Part shown: piece after piece, positions 17,493 to 26,321 of the stretch | Numbering within the stretch: position 1 is the first letter of the stretch | Layout: every line of letters starts with the position of its first letter | Assembly: GCF_001310225.1 (NCBI RefSeq) | Contig: NZ_CP012898.1 | Location: forward strand, 3,652,001 to 3,716,000 | Direction of reading: 5' to 3' | Length of the DNA: 64,000 nt | Origin: Pseudalgibacter alginicilyticus | GTDB lineage: Bacteria; Bacteroidota; Bacteroidia; Flavobacteriales; Flavobacteriaceae | The notes under the pieces: generated by a model | What the model was told of the DNA's origin: nothing | The model's input: the letters and a program-made list of their open reading frames with translations, nothing else | The model's database searches: none | Program-made: the position numbers and the translations under genes

Positions 17493-19466
17493 ATGAGAAA
17501 TTTTTACAAAAAATCAGTAATAATTATTGCGGTCATGCTATTTACCGTTATAAGTTTTGCACAAACCTATGAAAACAGTGTGTATGTTCTTAATGAAGGG
17601 GGCTTTGGCTATACAAACGCATCAGTATCTGCTTTAAAGTCTAATTGGATGATTGAAAATGATATTTATTTTACAAAAAATTCAAATGCTGATTTAGGAG
17701 ATGTTGCACAAAGTATGGCTTTTGAAGGTGATTATGCTTATATTATTGTTAACAATAGTAATTATATAAAAGTGATGGATAGAAATACTTTTGAATTGGT
17801 AGCAACTATTACGGGGCAAATATCGAATCCTCGCAATATTGTATTTTATGAAGGGAAAGGCTATCTAACCAACTGGGGAGACCCTTCAAATACCGCTGAT
17901 GATTATGTTGCTGTTATAGATCTAACTACAAATACTGTAACTGAAACTATTTCTGTTATAGAAGGTCCAGAAGAGATTGTTGTTAGTAATGGGAAATTAT
18001 TTATAGCACACCAAGGTGGTTGGGGACATGGCAATAGTGTATCTGTAATTGATACTTCAACAAGTACAGTAGAATCTATAGCTGTTGGAGATGTGCCATC
18101 AGAATTAGCAATAGATGACACATATTTGTATGTGCTTTGTAGTGGGAGGCCTTTTTATGCAGTACCTGAAACAGCAGGTCAATTAGTAAAAATTGATTTG
18201 ACAGATTACACAAACAAAACAGTTTATACTTTTGCTAATTCAGCGGATCATCCACAATTTTTATCATTAGATAGTAGCTCACTTTTTTACATATTGGGCT
18301 CTGAGGTTTATAAAATGGATTTAACAGACGTTGCTTTACCTTCAACCTCTTTTATAGATCTTTCAATAGAAAATATAGCAGTACCATATGCTTTTGAAAA
18401 AATAGGACATAGATTTTATGTAGCAGATGCTATAGACTACTCAAGTAATGGAAGTGTTTTTGTGTATGATGAAACAGGTAGTTTTATTTCTGATTATGCC
18501 GTAGGTGTTTTACCAAATGGATTTTATTATAACGATCAGCCTTATGCACCTGCTGCTGGACAACCTGGATCAACAGCTATAAGTAAAGATGATGCTAGTT
18601 TTATTGCTTGGGCTACAAATGTACAAGTGGAACGTGGACATGTAAATATATCAAATCCTGATTATATAGAATCTGATAAAAATAGTAATTATGCCAGTTA
18701 TGGAGAGCCTGGAGATGCCGTTGGTCAAGCAAACAATTCTCCAGTAAGTTTGGGAGATGCAGGAGAAGCTATTGTAACTTTTTTACAACCTATAACGGAT
18801 GGGAGTGGAGCAGATTTTGCTATTTTTGAAAATAGTTTTAGCGATACTTTTTTAGAATTAGCTTTTGTGGAAGTAAGTTCAGATGGTGTTAATTATTTTA
18901 GATTCCCTTCACATAGTAAAACACAAACAAGCACACAAGTGGGGGGCTTTGGTTCTGTTGATCCTACAAAAATAAATAATTTAGCAGGAAAATATAAAGT
19001 TAATTTCGGAACACCTTTTGACCTTTCAGACATAGCAGATCATGCGTTGCTTGACAAAACCACTATTACACATGTGAAATTAATTGATGTGGTTGGAAGT
19101 ATAGATCCTTTATATGCGCGTTATGATAGTTTTGGAAATGCTATTAATGAATTGTTTGCAACACCTTTTTGGCAAGGTGGATTTGATTTAGATGCTGTGG
19201 GCGTTATTAACCAAAAAACATTGGGGATAAATGATTTTAAAAATAATAATACTATTGCATTGTATCCAAACCCAGCGTCATCATCTTTCCAAGTTTCAGA
19301 AACTGGAATGTTAGAGATATATTCTATTTCAGGACGTTTAGTTTTAAAACAAGAAGTAAAAGTAAAACAAACATCTGTAGCTATCGATCATTTGGTTTCA
19401 GGAATGTATGTTGTTAAATTTACAAATAGTTCTGGAACCCGTACTCAGAAACTAATAAAGCAATAA
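17493..19466 (+). CDS. BtuG-like propeller fused to a second domain and a T9SS sorting tail
   Basis: A 657-residue secreted protein. The signal peptide ends VISFAQ (about residue 23). Residues 25-345 are a beta-propeller closely resembling the preceding lipoprotein (NEGGFGYTNASVSALK, LTNWGDPSNTADDYV). Residues 350-575 form a different, aromatic-rich, lectin-like domain (DFAIFENSFSDTFLELAFVE, FWQGGFDLDAVGVI). Residues 590-657 are a type A T9SS sorting domain (YPNPASSSFQVS, SGMYVVKFTNSSG, KLIKQ). It is therefore exported by T9SS and probably fixed to the surface. It lies 100 bases after the lipoprotein gene in the same operon. A second B12-capture protein is the best reading. Confidence 0.78.
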   Translation: MRNFYKKSVIIIAVMLFTVISFAQTYENSVYVLNEGGFGYTNASVSALKSNWMIENDIYFTKNSNADLGDVAQSMAFEGDYAYIIVNNSNYIKVMDRNTFELVATITGQISNPRNIVFYEGKGYLTNWGDPSNTADDYVAVIDLTTNTVTETISVIEGPEEIVVSNGKLFIAHQGGWGHGNSVSVIDTSTSTVESIAVGDVPSELAIDDTYLYVLCSGRPFYAVPETAGQLVKIDLTDYTNKTVYTFANSADHPQFLSLDSSSLFYILGSEVYKMDLTDVALPSTSFIDLSIENIAVPYAFEKIGHRFYVADAIDYSSNGSVFVYDETGSFISDYAVGVLPNGFYYNDQPYAPAAGQPGSTAISKDDASFIAWATNVQVERGHVNISNPDYIESDKNSNYASYGEPGDAVGQANNSPVSLGDAGEAIVTFLQPITDGSGADFAIFENSFSDTFLELAFVEVSSDGVNYFRFPSHSKTQTSTQVGGFGSVDPTKINNLAGKYKVNFGTPFDLSDIADHALLDKTTITHVKLIDVVGSIDPLYARYDSFGNAINELFATPFWQGGFDLDAVGVINQKTLGINDFKNNNTIALYPNPASSSFQVSETGMLEIYSISGRLVLKQEVKVKQTSVAIDHLVSGMYVVKFTNSSGTRTQKLIKQ

Positions 19467-19491
19467 GCTTTTATTTTTAGTGAATTATATA

Positions 19492-19526
19492 AAAAAAAGA
19501 GGCCTCCATTTTGGGGGCTTTTTTAT
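19492..19526. terminator. Terminator between the B12 operon and the Dph6-like gene
   Basis: GCCTCC pairs with GGGGGC around ATTTT, with A-rich sequence on the left and six T on the right. It can act for both converging transcripts. Confidence 0.72.
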
Positions 19527-20242
19527 GGTATTAAGTCACAATACCAAACGCCGTATTTCTCACCTTTACTTTTACAAACTGACTCATCTGTTCTTGGAGG
19601 ATCATATGCACGATATACTTTTTCGCCAATAGAAAAGGAAATAGGCGTTTTAAAAATTGGCCCATCAAAGCAAAAGGTGTGAAACTCTCCGTTTTCCCCG
19701 CAAGGATCAACACCTTCAGGTAAATTATCTATAAAATACTGGTCAATCACGGTTCCAACAAAACTCTCATCAAAATATTTTGAATTAGCACAAACAATAA
19801 TGGTTTTAAAACCTAAATCTAAAAACTCATTTAAAAGTGTTTTGGTATTGCGTTTCCAAAGAGGGAAAACCGCTTTTAAGTGTTGTTTTTTGAGTTGGGT
19901 TTCTCTGTAATTTTTTAAATCTTCTAAAAAAATATCGCCAAAAGCAGAATGCGTAAATCCTTCGTTTTTTAATCGAGAGATAGTTTCCGTCATTTTATTT
20001 TCATAAGTTTCCATGTTAGGCATTTCTGGCAATTCAATAAGAGAAGATTTAATTTGTATTGCCTCTGTCTGGGCAACAAGCAATTCTTTTCTAAGTCCAT
20101 GCATAGATACTCTATTGAAATGACTGTTTACGGTTGTTACTAATTCATCAATCGTATAATTTTTATCTTGTAATAAATAGTAAAGCGCCAAGGCCGAGTC
20201 TTTTCCAGAACTCCAGTTGAAGTACATTTTGTGTTTATCCAT
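19523..20242 (-). CDS. Dph6-like ATP pyrophosphatase (adenine nucleotide alpha hydrolase)
   Basis: A 239-residue cytoplasmic protein of the PP-loop superfamily. WSSGKDSALALYYL at residues 9-22 is the ATP-pyrophosphatase P-loop. HSAFGDIFLEDLKNYRE and GVDPCGENGEFHTFCFDGP are the COG2102/diphthine-ammonia-ligase signatures, here within one domain. Eukaryotic and archaeal relatives amidate diphthine on EF-2; bacteria do not make diphthamide, so the substrate must differ. It lies next to the B12 uptake operon, converging on it. A role in cobalamin metabolism is plausible by position but unproven. Confidence 0.82.
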   Translation of the reverse strand: MDKHKMYFNWSSGKDSALALYYLLQDKNYTIDELVTTVNSHFNRVSMHGLRKELLVAQTEAIQIKSSLIELPEMPNMETYENKMTETISRLKNEGFTHSAFGDIFLEDLKNYRETQLKKQHLKAVFPLWKRNTKTLLNEFLDLGFKTIIVCANSKYFDESFVGTVIDQYFIDNLPEGVDPCGENGEFHTFCFDGPIFKTPISFSIGEKVYRAYDPPRTDESVCKSKGEKYGVWYCDLIP

Positions 20243-20249
20243 ACTAGAT

Positions 20250-21716
20250 TCAATTGTCTAACAAGTCATTTTGAATATACATTTCTTTTTCAAATTTTTC
20301 CGAAATATTATTTGTTTCTAATGCTTTATAAAATGAAGGTTTAGTCATTGAATTTTTTGAAACAATTCCTCTGATGTCATCAAGGGCCGCTTTTAAAATG
20401 ACTTCGTTTTCATCCCCAAACTCTAAAATGTTATTCCAATACTGAGGCTCAATAACTTCAATGTCAGGAGTAAAACCTTGGGTGTAATCACTTTCGCCAT
20501 TTTTATTAAAAATTTGAAAAACAATGGGTTGCATGGCAATAGTATGTGTAGGGTTTGCAGAAGATTGCTGACGGTAATCTGTATTAGGGGAGTCAAATAA
20601 TGTAACAGACCCTACATTTTTTCCATAGGTTGTTGTTCCCACTAATTTTATAGAATTCATGTAAGGTTTTAGCCCGTTAATAACCATCTCGCTTGCTGAA
20701 GCTGTATTGTTTGACGTCAAAATATAAATTCTGTTTAGCGTGTTTAATCTGTTAATGGGTTGCTCTCCAATGGCATTGTCATTAGTGTCATAAACCGTCA
20801 AGGTGTTTTTAAAGAAATAAGAATCATTTTCGTTATTGTGCTTTTCATTAAAAGTTAAGCTTGCAAAAACATCGGTTCCTGCTCCTGCGTAAATCATACT
20901 TGATAAATAAGCAGAAGTTTCTACAGCACCTCCTCCATTGTGTCTTAAATCAAGTATTAATTCATCTATATTTTCGTTTTTAAATATTGCAAAAGCATCA
21001 TTTAGTTCATCATTGTAGGATGTTCTAAAAGCTGTATACACCAAGTAACCTACTTTATGTCCATTTATATCATCAAAGACTTTGGTTAAATGAATGGGGT
21101 TCTCGGACAAGATTACCGATGATATCGTTTTATCTTCAATAGAGGAAAGGGTGCCATTGCTTTCTGAAACAAAAGAAAGTGTAACACTATCGTTATAAAA
21201 ATCATTTGCAGCAGTAACATAGTTGGAAATATTTAAAAAGGTACCGTTTATGGCATTTATGATATCACCTCTTTTTATATTGGCATTGCTTGCGGGCGAA
21301 TTATTAGCAACATAACTAACATAAAAAATCACATCGCCATTTGTATTTATTTGTACCGATTGAAATCTTAATCCAAAGGATTTACTAATACCCTGAAACT
21401 GCTGTTGTAGTGCAATATAATCTTCAACATACCATGAGAATCTATCTGTAATACCATCTTGGTAAATTAAACTGTTAAATAAGTCTATTGAGGAGTCAAA
21501 TTGATTTAAATAGTCATCAAAAGCAATGGCATCATCAGCTTTTGAATCCTCTAAATCTGGAACTTGTGATTGCCAAGTGTACCAGGAATTCATCCCTTTC
21601 CATATAAATTCATTTATAGAATTAGTAGTGGTTTGGCTGTCGTCAATATCATTAAAACAACTGGAAGCTAAAAAAGCAAGTACGAATAGGAGTGTAAAGG
21701 GCTTAAAATTTTTCAT
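20250..21716 (-). CDS. S41 family (C-terminal processing) peptidase, lipoprotein
   Basis: A 488-residue lipoprotein with lipobox LASSC near residue 20 and an acidic tail. A PDZ domain lies around residues 125-200 (SPASNANIKRGDIINAINGTFL), followed by the S41 protease core. ILDLRHNGGGAVETS is the conserved strand-loop, SNNTASASEM carries the catalytic Ser (about residue 350), and TYGKNVGS carries the Lys. It probably degrades or trims proteins in the periplasm. The ATG at 21716 is preferred to an in-frame TTG at 21719. It diverges from the sigma factor gene. Confidence 0.87.
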   Translation of the reverse strand: MKNFKPFTLLFVLAFLASSCFNDIDDSQTTTNSINEFIWKGMNSWYTWQSQVPDLEDSKADDAIAFDDYLNQFDSSIDLFNSLIYQDGITDRFSWYVEDYIALQQQFQGISKSFGLRFQSVQINTNGDVIFYVSYVANNSPASNANIKRGDIINAINGTFLNISNYVTAANDFYNDSVTLSFVSESNGTLSSIEDKTISSVILSENPIHLTKVFDDINGHKVGYLVYTAFRTSYNDELNDAFAIFKNENIDELILDLRHNGGGAVETSAYLSSMIYAGAGTDVFASLTFNEKHNNENDSYFFKNTLTVYDTNDNAIGEQPINRLNTLNRIYILTSNNTASASEMVINGLKPYMNSIKLVGTTTYGKNVGSVTLFDSPNTDYRQQSSANPTHTIAMQPIVFQIFNKNGESDYTQGFTPDIEVIEPQYWNNILEFGDENEVILKAALDDIRGIVSKNSMTKPSFYKALETNNISEKFEKEMYIQNDLLDN

Positions 21717-21785
21717 CAATGCAATTTATAATAAGTAGTCTATAAAACCTTAAATTTACTTACATTATTATGTAATAAAAAATTT

Positions 21786-21856
21786 TGTAACAAAATTGAA
21801 AACCAATCGTTGTAACTTTAAATAGCACTAAAAGGGCTCTTTCAACCAAACTATAA
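21786..21856 (+). promoter_or_regulatory. Candidate ECF-type promoter of the sigma operon
   Basis: TGTAACAAAA near 21788 and a second GTAAC near 21812 lie in the short gap between the divergent peptidase and sigma genes. GTAAC-type -35 motifs are common for Bacteroidetes ECF sigma factors, so autoregulation is possible. Pattern match only. Confidence 0.3.
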
Positions 21857-22366
21857 ATGACTCAAACAGAGTTTTTAAATATTGTAATGCCTTTTAAAGA
21901 CAAGGTATTTCGTTTAGCAAAACGATTGTTAGTTTCTACTGAGGAAGCTGAAGATGCTACACAAGAGGTTTTGTTGAAATTATGGAATAATAAAGCCAAA
22001 ATGCAAGAGTATAAAAATGTGGAGGCTTTTTCTATGACAATGACTAAAAATTTTTGTTTTGATAAATTAAAGTCAAAACAAGCACAAAATTTAAAAATTG
22101 TACATAGTAATTATGAAGATAAAAGTATGTCCTTGCAAAAACAAGTTGAACTGAATGATAGTATTAACTGGGTTGAAAAAATTATTGAGGAATTACCTGA
22201 GCAGCAACGCTTAATTATTCAACTAAGAGATGTAGAAGGATATGATTATAATGACATTGTAGATATATTAGAGATGAATGCTACAGCAGTGCGTGTAGCT
22301 TTATCTAGAGCACGGAAAACAATACGAGAAAAATTAACCATTAAACATAATTATGGTGTTAAATGA
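21857..22366 (+). CDS. ECF-family RNA polymerase sigma factor
   Basis: A 169-residue sigma factor with region 2 (about residues 10-80: FRLAKRLLVSTEEAEDATQEVLLKLW) and region 4 (about 105-165: LPEQQRLIIQLRDVEGYDYNDIVDILEMN and AVRVALSRARKTIREKL). There is no region 1 or 3, which defines the ECF group. It begins a three-gene unit; the following frame overlaps it by 14 bases. The signal it answers is unknown; the adjacent single-helix protein is the natural anti-sigma candidate. Confidence 0.92.
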   Translation: MTQTEFLNIVMPFKDKVFRLAKRLLVSTEEAEDATQEVLLKLWNNKAKMQEYKNVEAFSMTMTKNFCFDKLKSKQAQNLKIVHSNYEDKSMSLQKQVELNDSINWVEKIIEELPEQQRLIIQLRDVEGYDYNDIVDILEMNATAVRVALSRARKTIREKLTIKHNYGVK

Positions 22367-22799
22367 TATAAAAAAATTAATTGAAAAGTACGAAAACGGA
22401 GAGACGAGCCTTAAGGAAGAAGCAAATTTAAAAGACTATTTTTCACAAGAAAAAGTAGCGTCAGAACTTGAGGTTTACAAACCTTTATTTACACATTTTA
22501 TAGTGAATCAGAAAGAACAATTTACGAAAGCTATTTCTTTAAAATCAAAAAAAGGAGGTCGCTATAAATGGTTTTCTGTAGCAGCAATTGCGGTTTTTTT
22601 AATTGGATTTTATTTTACAAAGTCGTTTAATAATAGTGATTTAGGAACCATAAAAGACCCTGAAATTGCTTTTAATAAAGTATCAAAGTCATTAGAAATG
22701 ATTTCAAATCACTTAAATAAAGGAGCTTCAACAGTAAGTTATCTTGACGAAGTTGAAAATGCCACAAGTATAATTTTTAAAGAACAAAAAAGCAGATGA
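22353..22799 (+). CDS. Putative anti-sigma membrane protein
   Basis: A 148-residue protein with a cytoplasmic N-terminal helical part (residues 1-70, IKKLIEKYENGETSLKEEANL), one membrane helix (about 73-90, WFSVAAIAVFLIGFYF) and a short external part. This matches the layout of Bacteroidetes anti-sigma factors, but there is no ZAS zinc motif. It overlaps the sigma gene by 14 bases and shares ATGA with the next gene, so the three are translationally coupled. Anti-sigma function is inferred from position and topology. Confidence 0.68.
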   Translation: MVLNDIKKLIEKYENGETSLKEEANLKDYFSQEKVASELEVYKPLFTHFIVNQKEQFTKAISLKSKKGGRYKWFSVAAIAVFLIGFYFTKSFNNSDLGTIKDPEIAFNKVSKSLEMISNHLNKGASTVSYLDEVENATSIIFKEQKSR

Positions 22800-23383
22800 A
22801 CACAATGAATAAAAATAACAAAATGATGAAAGTAAAATGGATGATTTTAGTAATGGCAATTATGTTTTTGCCATTAACGGCTATGGCACAAGATATTTTT
22901 GATAAGTACAGTGATAATTCAGATGTTACTTATGTATCCATAAAACCTAAAATGTTTCAGATGATAGCTAATATGGGGATTGATGTTGATGATGATGAAG
23001 CCAAAGCCTATATGGAAATGGTAAAAAGTATAACCAGTTTTAAAACTATTGTTACTGATAATAAATCCATTTCTACAGATATTTCAAAGTGGGTACAATC
23101 ACGTTCAAGCGCTTTGGAAGAACTGATGGAAGTAAAGGATAGCGGCTCTGAAGTTAAGTTTTATGTAAAGGAAGGAAAAGATGCTGATCATGTTAAAGAG
23201 CTTTTAATATTTGTAAATGGAATAGATAAAGTTGTTAATGAAAGTGTTGAGGTTAATGGTCAATCACGAAAAATTGAAACTGTGGTTGTATCACTTACAG
23301 GTGATATAAATTTAAATGAAATTTCTAAGTTGACAGACAAAATGAAAATACCAGGTGCTAAGCATTTAGGTAAAAAACAATAG
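22796..23383 (+). CDS. DUF4252 domain protein
   Basis: A 195-residue exported protein whose signal peptide ends TAMAQ near residue 31. The rest matches DUF4252: SDVTYVSIKPKMFQMIANMG, then a Ser-rich strand region and VSLTGDINLNEISKLTDKM near the end. Such proteins regularly follow ECF sigma/anti-sigma pairs in flavobacteria, but their function is not known. The start ATG overlaps the previous stop (ATGA). Other methionines at residues 4, 10 and 11 are possible starts. Confidence 0.78.
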   Translation: MNTMNKNNKMMKVKWMILVMAIMFLPLTAMAQDIFDKYSDNSDVTYVSIKPKMFQMIANMGIDVDDDEAKAYMEMVKSITSFKTIVTDNKSISTDISKWVQSRSSALEELMEVKDSGSEVKFYVKEGKDADHVKELLIFVNGIDKVVNESVEVNGQSRKIETVVVSLTGDINLNEISKLTDKMKIPGAKHLGKKQ

Positions 23384-23414
23384 ATGACTCATTAACCTTT
23401 AAAGTATTCAGAAT

Positions 23415-23452
23415 AAAAAAGCGTTTCTAATTTTTAATAGAAACGCTTTTTA
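23415..23452. terminator. Terminator after the sigma operon
   Basis: AAAAGCGTTTCT and AGAAACGCTTTT form a long stem with flanking A and T runs. It is usable in both directions, for the sigma operon and for the purB unit opposite. Confidence 0.85.
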
Positions 23453-23486
23453 TTACAATTTGTAATAGCTAAATACTTATTGTTTA

Positions 23487-23678
23487 TTATTCTTCGTTTT
23501 CAATTTCTTCAGTTTGTGAAGTTTGTATTGAGAGGTATATGTTTATGAGAATAACTATAAACGTAATGGTAAGTATAGTTAGTACAATGAAATTATCTAA
23601 AATATCTAACAGACCAGAAACAAAAATGCCTACTGTCAAAATACCGCAAAGAATTAATGATTGTTGATCGTTAAGCAT
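23487..23678 (-). CDS. Small two-helix membrane protein
   Basis: A 63-residue frame with two hydrophobic helices (about residues 8-24 and 29-50) and an acidic end (TEEIENEE). It starts 8 bases after the purB stop on the same strand and ends before the shared terminator, which supports a real co-transcribed gene. No family is recognised. Confidence 0.5.
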   Translation of the reverse strand: MLNDQQSLILCGILTVGIFVSGLLDILDNFIVLTILTITFIVILINIYLSIQTSQTEEIENEE

Positions 23679-23686
23679 AATTTAAA

Positions 23687-25030
23687 TTATATTCCAGTAT
23701 AGTTTCTTGGTGTAATACGTTTTAATTCTTCTTTTATTGTATTTGAAACCTCTAAAGTATCAATAAAATTTGAAATAGATTCTTGATTTATTTTTTCATT
23801 GGTTCTCGTTAATCCTTTTAAAGCTTCATAGGGGTTTGGATAGGCTTCTCTACGTAAAATAGTTTGTATAGCTTCAGCAACTACAGCCCAATTATTTTCT
23901 AAATCTTCAGCAAATTTAGATTCATTTAGTAATAATTTGTTTAATCCTTTTAAAGTTGATTTGAAGCCAATAAGCGTGTGTCCAAAAGGAACGCCCACAT
24001 TTCTTAATACTGTACTATCTGTTAAGTCACGTTGCAGTCTTGAAATAGGAAGCTTTGCAGAAAGATGCTCAAAAATAGCATTTGCAATTCCTAAATTACC
24101 TTCACTATTTTCAAAATCTATAGGATTTACTTTATGCGGCATGGCAGAACTACCAACTTCGCCAGCTTTAATTTTTTGTTTAAAATAATCCATAGATACA
24201 TAAGTCCATATATCTCTGTTTAAATCAATAATGATAGTATTGATGCGTTTTAAAGTATCAAACAATGCAGCCATATGGTCGTAATGCTCAATTTGAGTTG
24301 TTGGAAACGAATGGTGTAAACCCAATTTGTCTTGAACAAAATTACAGCCAAAAGCTTTCCAATCTATATTTGGGTATGCTACATGGTGTGCATTAAAGTT
24401 ACCTGTTGCCCCACCAAATTTAGCAGCACTTGGAATGTCGTTTAGTAAATTAAACTGTTCTTCAAGTCTAACCACAAAAACCTCAATTTCTTTACCAAGT
24501 CTTGTTGGAGAGGCTGGTTGCCCATGGGTTCTTGCCAACATAGAAATAGTTGACCAATCTTTAGTTAAAGCTTTTAGCTTGATTAAAACAATGGAGTATT
24601 CTGGTACATAAATATCGTTCATGGCTTCCTTAATACTCAAAGGTATAGCCGTATTGTTAATGTCTTGCGAGGTTAAGCCAAAGTGAATAAATTCTTTAAA
24701 CTGTGATAGGCCTAAAACATCAAATTTTTCTTTTATAAAATATTCAACCGCTTTAACATCGTGGTTGGTAACACTTTCTATTTTTTTAATGGCTAAAGCA
24801 TCTTCTTCAGAAAATTCTTTATAGATAAGTCTTAAATCATCAAAAATACTCTTGTCTACGGATTCTAATTGAGGTAAAGGAATTTCACAAAGTGCAATAA
24901 AGTATTCCACTTCAACTAAAACACGATATTTTATTAAAGCTTCCTCAGAAAAATAAGGGGCTAATTCGTTTACTTTATTTCTGTAACGGCCATCAATTGG
25001 AGATATGGCATTTAGTGGTGATAGTGACAT
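23687..25030 (-). CDS. purB: Adenylosuccinate lyase
   Basis: Cleaves SAICAR and adenylosuccinate, releasing fumarate, at two steps of purine synthesis. The 447-residue length is normal. The fumarase/aspartase signature GSSAMPHKVNPIDFENSEGN is present near residue 285, with the catalytic Ser in the flexible loop. TSQDINNTAI and ARTHGQPASPTRLGKE are further active-site segments. It starts with ISPIDGRYRNKV, the usual PurB opening. The small membrane protein gene follows; the HEAT-like gene lies 86 bases upstream on the same strand. Confidence 0.96.
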   Translation of the reverse strand: MSLSPLNAISPIDGRYRNKVNELAPYFSEEALIKYRVLVEVEYFIALCEIPLPQLESVDKSIFDDLRLIYKEFSEEDALAIKKIESVTNHDVKAVEYFIKEKFDVLGLSQFKEFIHFGLTSQDINNTAIPLSIKEAMNDIYVPEYSIVLIKLKALTKDWSTISMLARTHGQPASPTRLGKEIEVFVVRLEEQFNLLNDIPSAAKFGGATGNFNAHHVAYPNIDWKAFGCNFVQDKLGLHHSFPTTQIEHYDHMAALFDTLKRINTIIIDLNRDIWTYVSMDYFKQKIKAGEVGSSAMPHKVNPIDFENSEGNLGIANAIFEHLSAKLPISRLQRDLTDSTVLRNVGVPFGHTLIGFKSTLKGLNKLLLNESKFAEDLENNWAVVAEAIQTILRREAYPNPYEALKGLTRTNEKINQESISNFIDTLEVSNTIKEELKRITPRNYTGI

Positions 25031-25116
25031 TTGTTTTTTGATTTTTAAGAAGATGCAAAGATAGGTTTTTGATTCACTATTAACGATTTTTGATTGATGA
25101 TTTTTTGACTCACAAA

Positions 25117-25710
25117 CTAATTTTGAGTGGATGTTATGGTTTTTGAACGCTTATTCATTTTCTTAAGAATATGTTTTGCTCGCGCTTTAAATGCTGCACT
25201 TTGTGTTTGATAATCACGCTCTAAAATAAGTTTTAGTTCTGGGTGCACCCAATCATAGTCATTTCCTAATAGAAAAAGTGTGGTCATACTATATGCCTTT
25301 GCAGCAACTTTTTCATCATTAATCATATAATCAAAACAGGTTTCAATGATACGTTCCTTATGATGAGGTTTTAAAGCTGTTTTAATAAAGGTGTTGTTGT
25401 TTGAATAGTAGGATTTTGTAATAAGTTCGCAAATTTTGGCAACTGGCCGAATGGCAGAATCTAAATGCACTTTATGAAATTGTTCTGTAAAAACATCTAA
25501 ATGAGGAATGATGATTTCTATATTTGCACTACAAGTAAACTCTAAAATCCAAGCAGCACGAGGCGATATTTTATCATCTACTTTAAAAAGAATGTCTAAC
25601 AATTTTCTTGTCAATCTTGGATTTTCAATAATAAGAGTCGCGTATTTTAACCGTTTTTCACGGGAATGATTTACATAATTTAATTCGTTATAGAGTTGGT
25701 CTGTAGTCAA
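25117..25710 (-). CDS. HEAT-like helical protein next to purB
   Basis: A cytoplasmic all-helical protein of about 197 residues if started at the TTG at 25710; the frame extends upstream to another TTG at 25752. I prefer 25710 because conservation-like sequence (TTDQLYNELNYVNHSREKRL) begins there, while the upstream residues are Lys/Phe-rich noise. Helical pairs such as ISPRAAWILEFTC and DEKVAAKAYSMTTLFLLG suggest HEAT-type repeats. Genes of this kind commonly sit beside purB in flavobacteria. Function is unknown. A TTG start without ATG is unusual in this window. Confidence 0.65.
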   Translation of the reverse strand: MTTDQLYNELNYVNHSREKRLKYATLIIENPRLTRKLLDILFKVDDKISPRAAWILEFTCSANIEIIIPHLDVFTEQFHKVHLDSAIRPVAKICELITKSYYSNNNTFIKTALKPHHKERIIETCFDYMINDEKVAAKAYSMTTLFLLGNDYDWVHPELKLILERDYQTQSAAFKARAKHILKKMNKRSKTITSTQN

Positions 25711-25779
25711 AATGAATTTAGTATTTTTAGATTTTAAAAATAAGTATTTCAACGGTTATAATAAAAAATAGATATAAAA

Positions 25780-26247
25780 ATGGGAAAGAAAATTTTATAC
25801 TTTACTATGGTAGTATTATTAGTAGTACAATTTTTTGGACCAGAAAAAAACACAGGTGATTTAACTTCTATAGATTATTTTTATAAAGAAACCAATCCAC
25901 CAGAAGATGTTAAAATTATACTTAAAGAAAGCTGTAACGATTGCCACTCCGATATAACGCGTTATCCATGGTATAACAACATAACACCTATAAATTATTG
26001 GTTGAATAGTCATATTGAGAATGGTAAAAAACATTTCAATATTTCTAATTGGGAAGGCAATTCTGTAAAGCGAAAAGACCATAAGTTTGAAGAATTAATT
26101 AAAATGGTTGAAGAAAAAGAAATGCCATTGAACTCTTATACTTGGGTACATTCAGAAGCAAAACTTTCAGATGATCAAATAAAATCTGTTGTAAATTGGG
26201 CTAAATTGGTGCGTGTAAAATATGCTTTGGAACCGAAACCTGAATAA
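25780..26247 (+). CDS. Haem-binding domain protein (single CxxCH)
   Basis: A 155-residue protein with an N-terminal anchor (residues 5-20) and one haem-attachment motif CNDCH (Cys52, Cys55, His56). WYNNITPINYWLNSHIENGKKHFNISNW follows in two parts, and EMPLNSY supplies a likely distal Met near residue 116. This is the short haem_bd family (about 150 residues). It would sit in the periplasm and carry electrons or sense redox state. It is transcribed divergently from the HEAT-like gene. Confidence 0.85.
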   Translation: MGKKILYFTMVVLLVVQFFGPEKNTGDLTSIDYFYKETNPPEDVKIILKESCNDCHSDITRYPWYNNITPINYWLNSHIENGKKHFNISNWEGNSVKRKDHKFEELIKMVEEKEMPLNSYTWVHSEAKLSDDQIKSVVNWAKLVRVKYALEPKPE

Positions 26248-26321
26248 TGTTTAGTTGTAATAAACAGTGCGTTTACTAAAAGCTTAATAGCATCATCAAA
26301 TAAGAAAATACATGTGTATTA

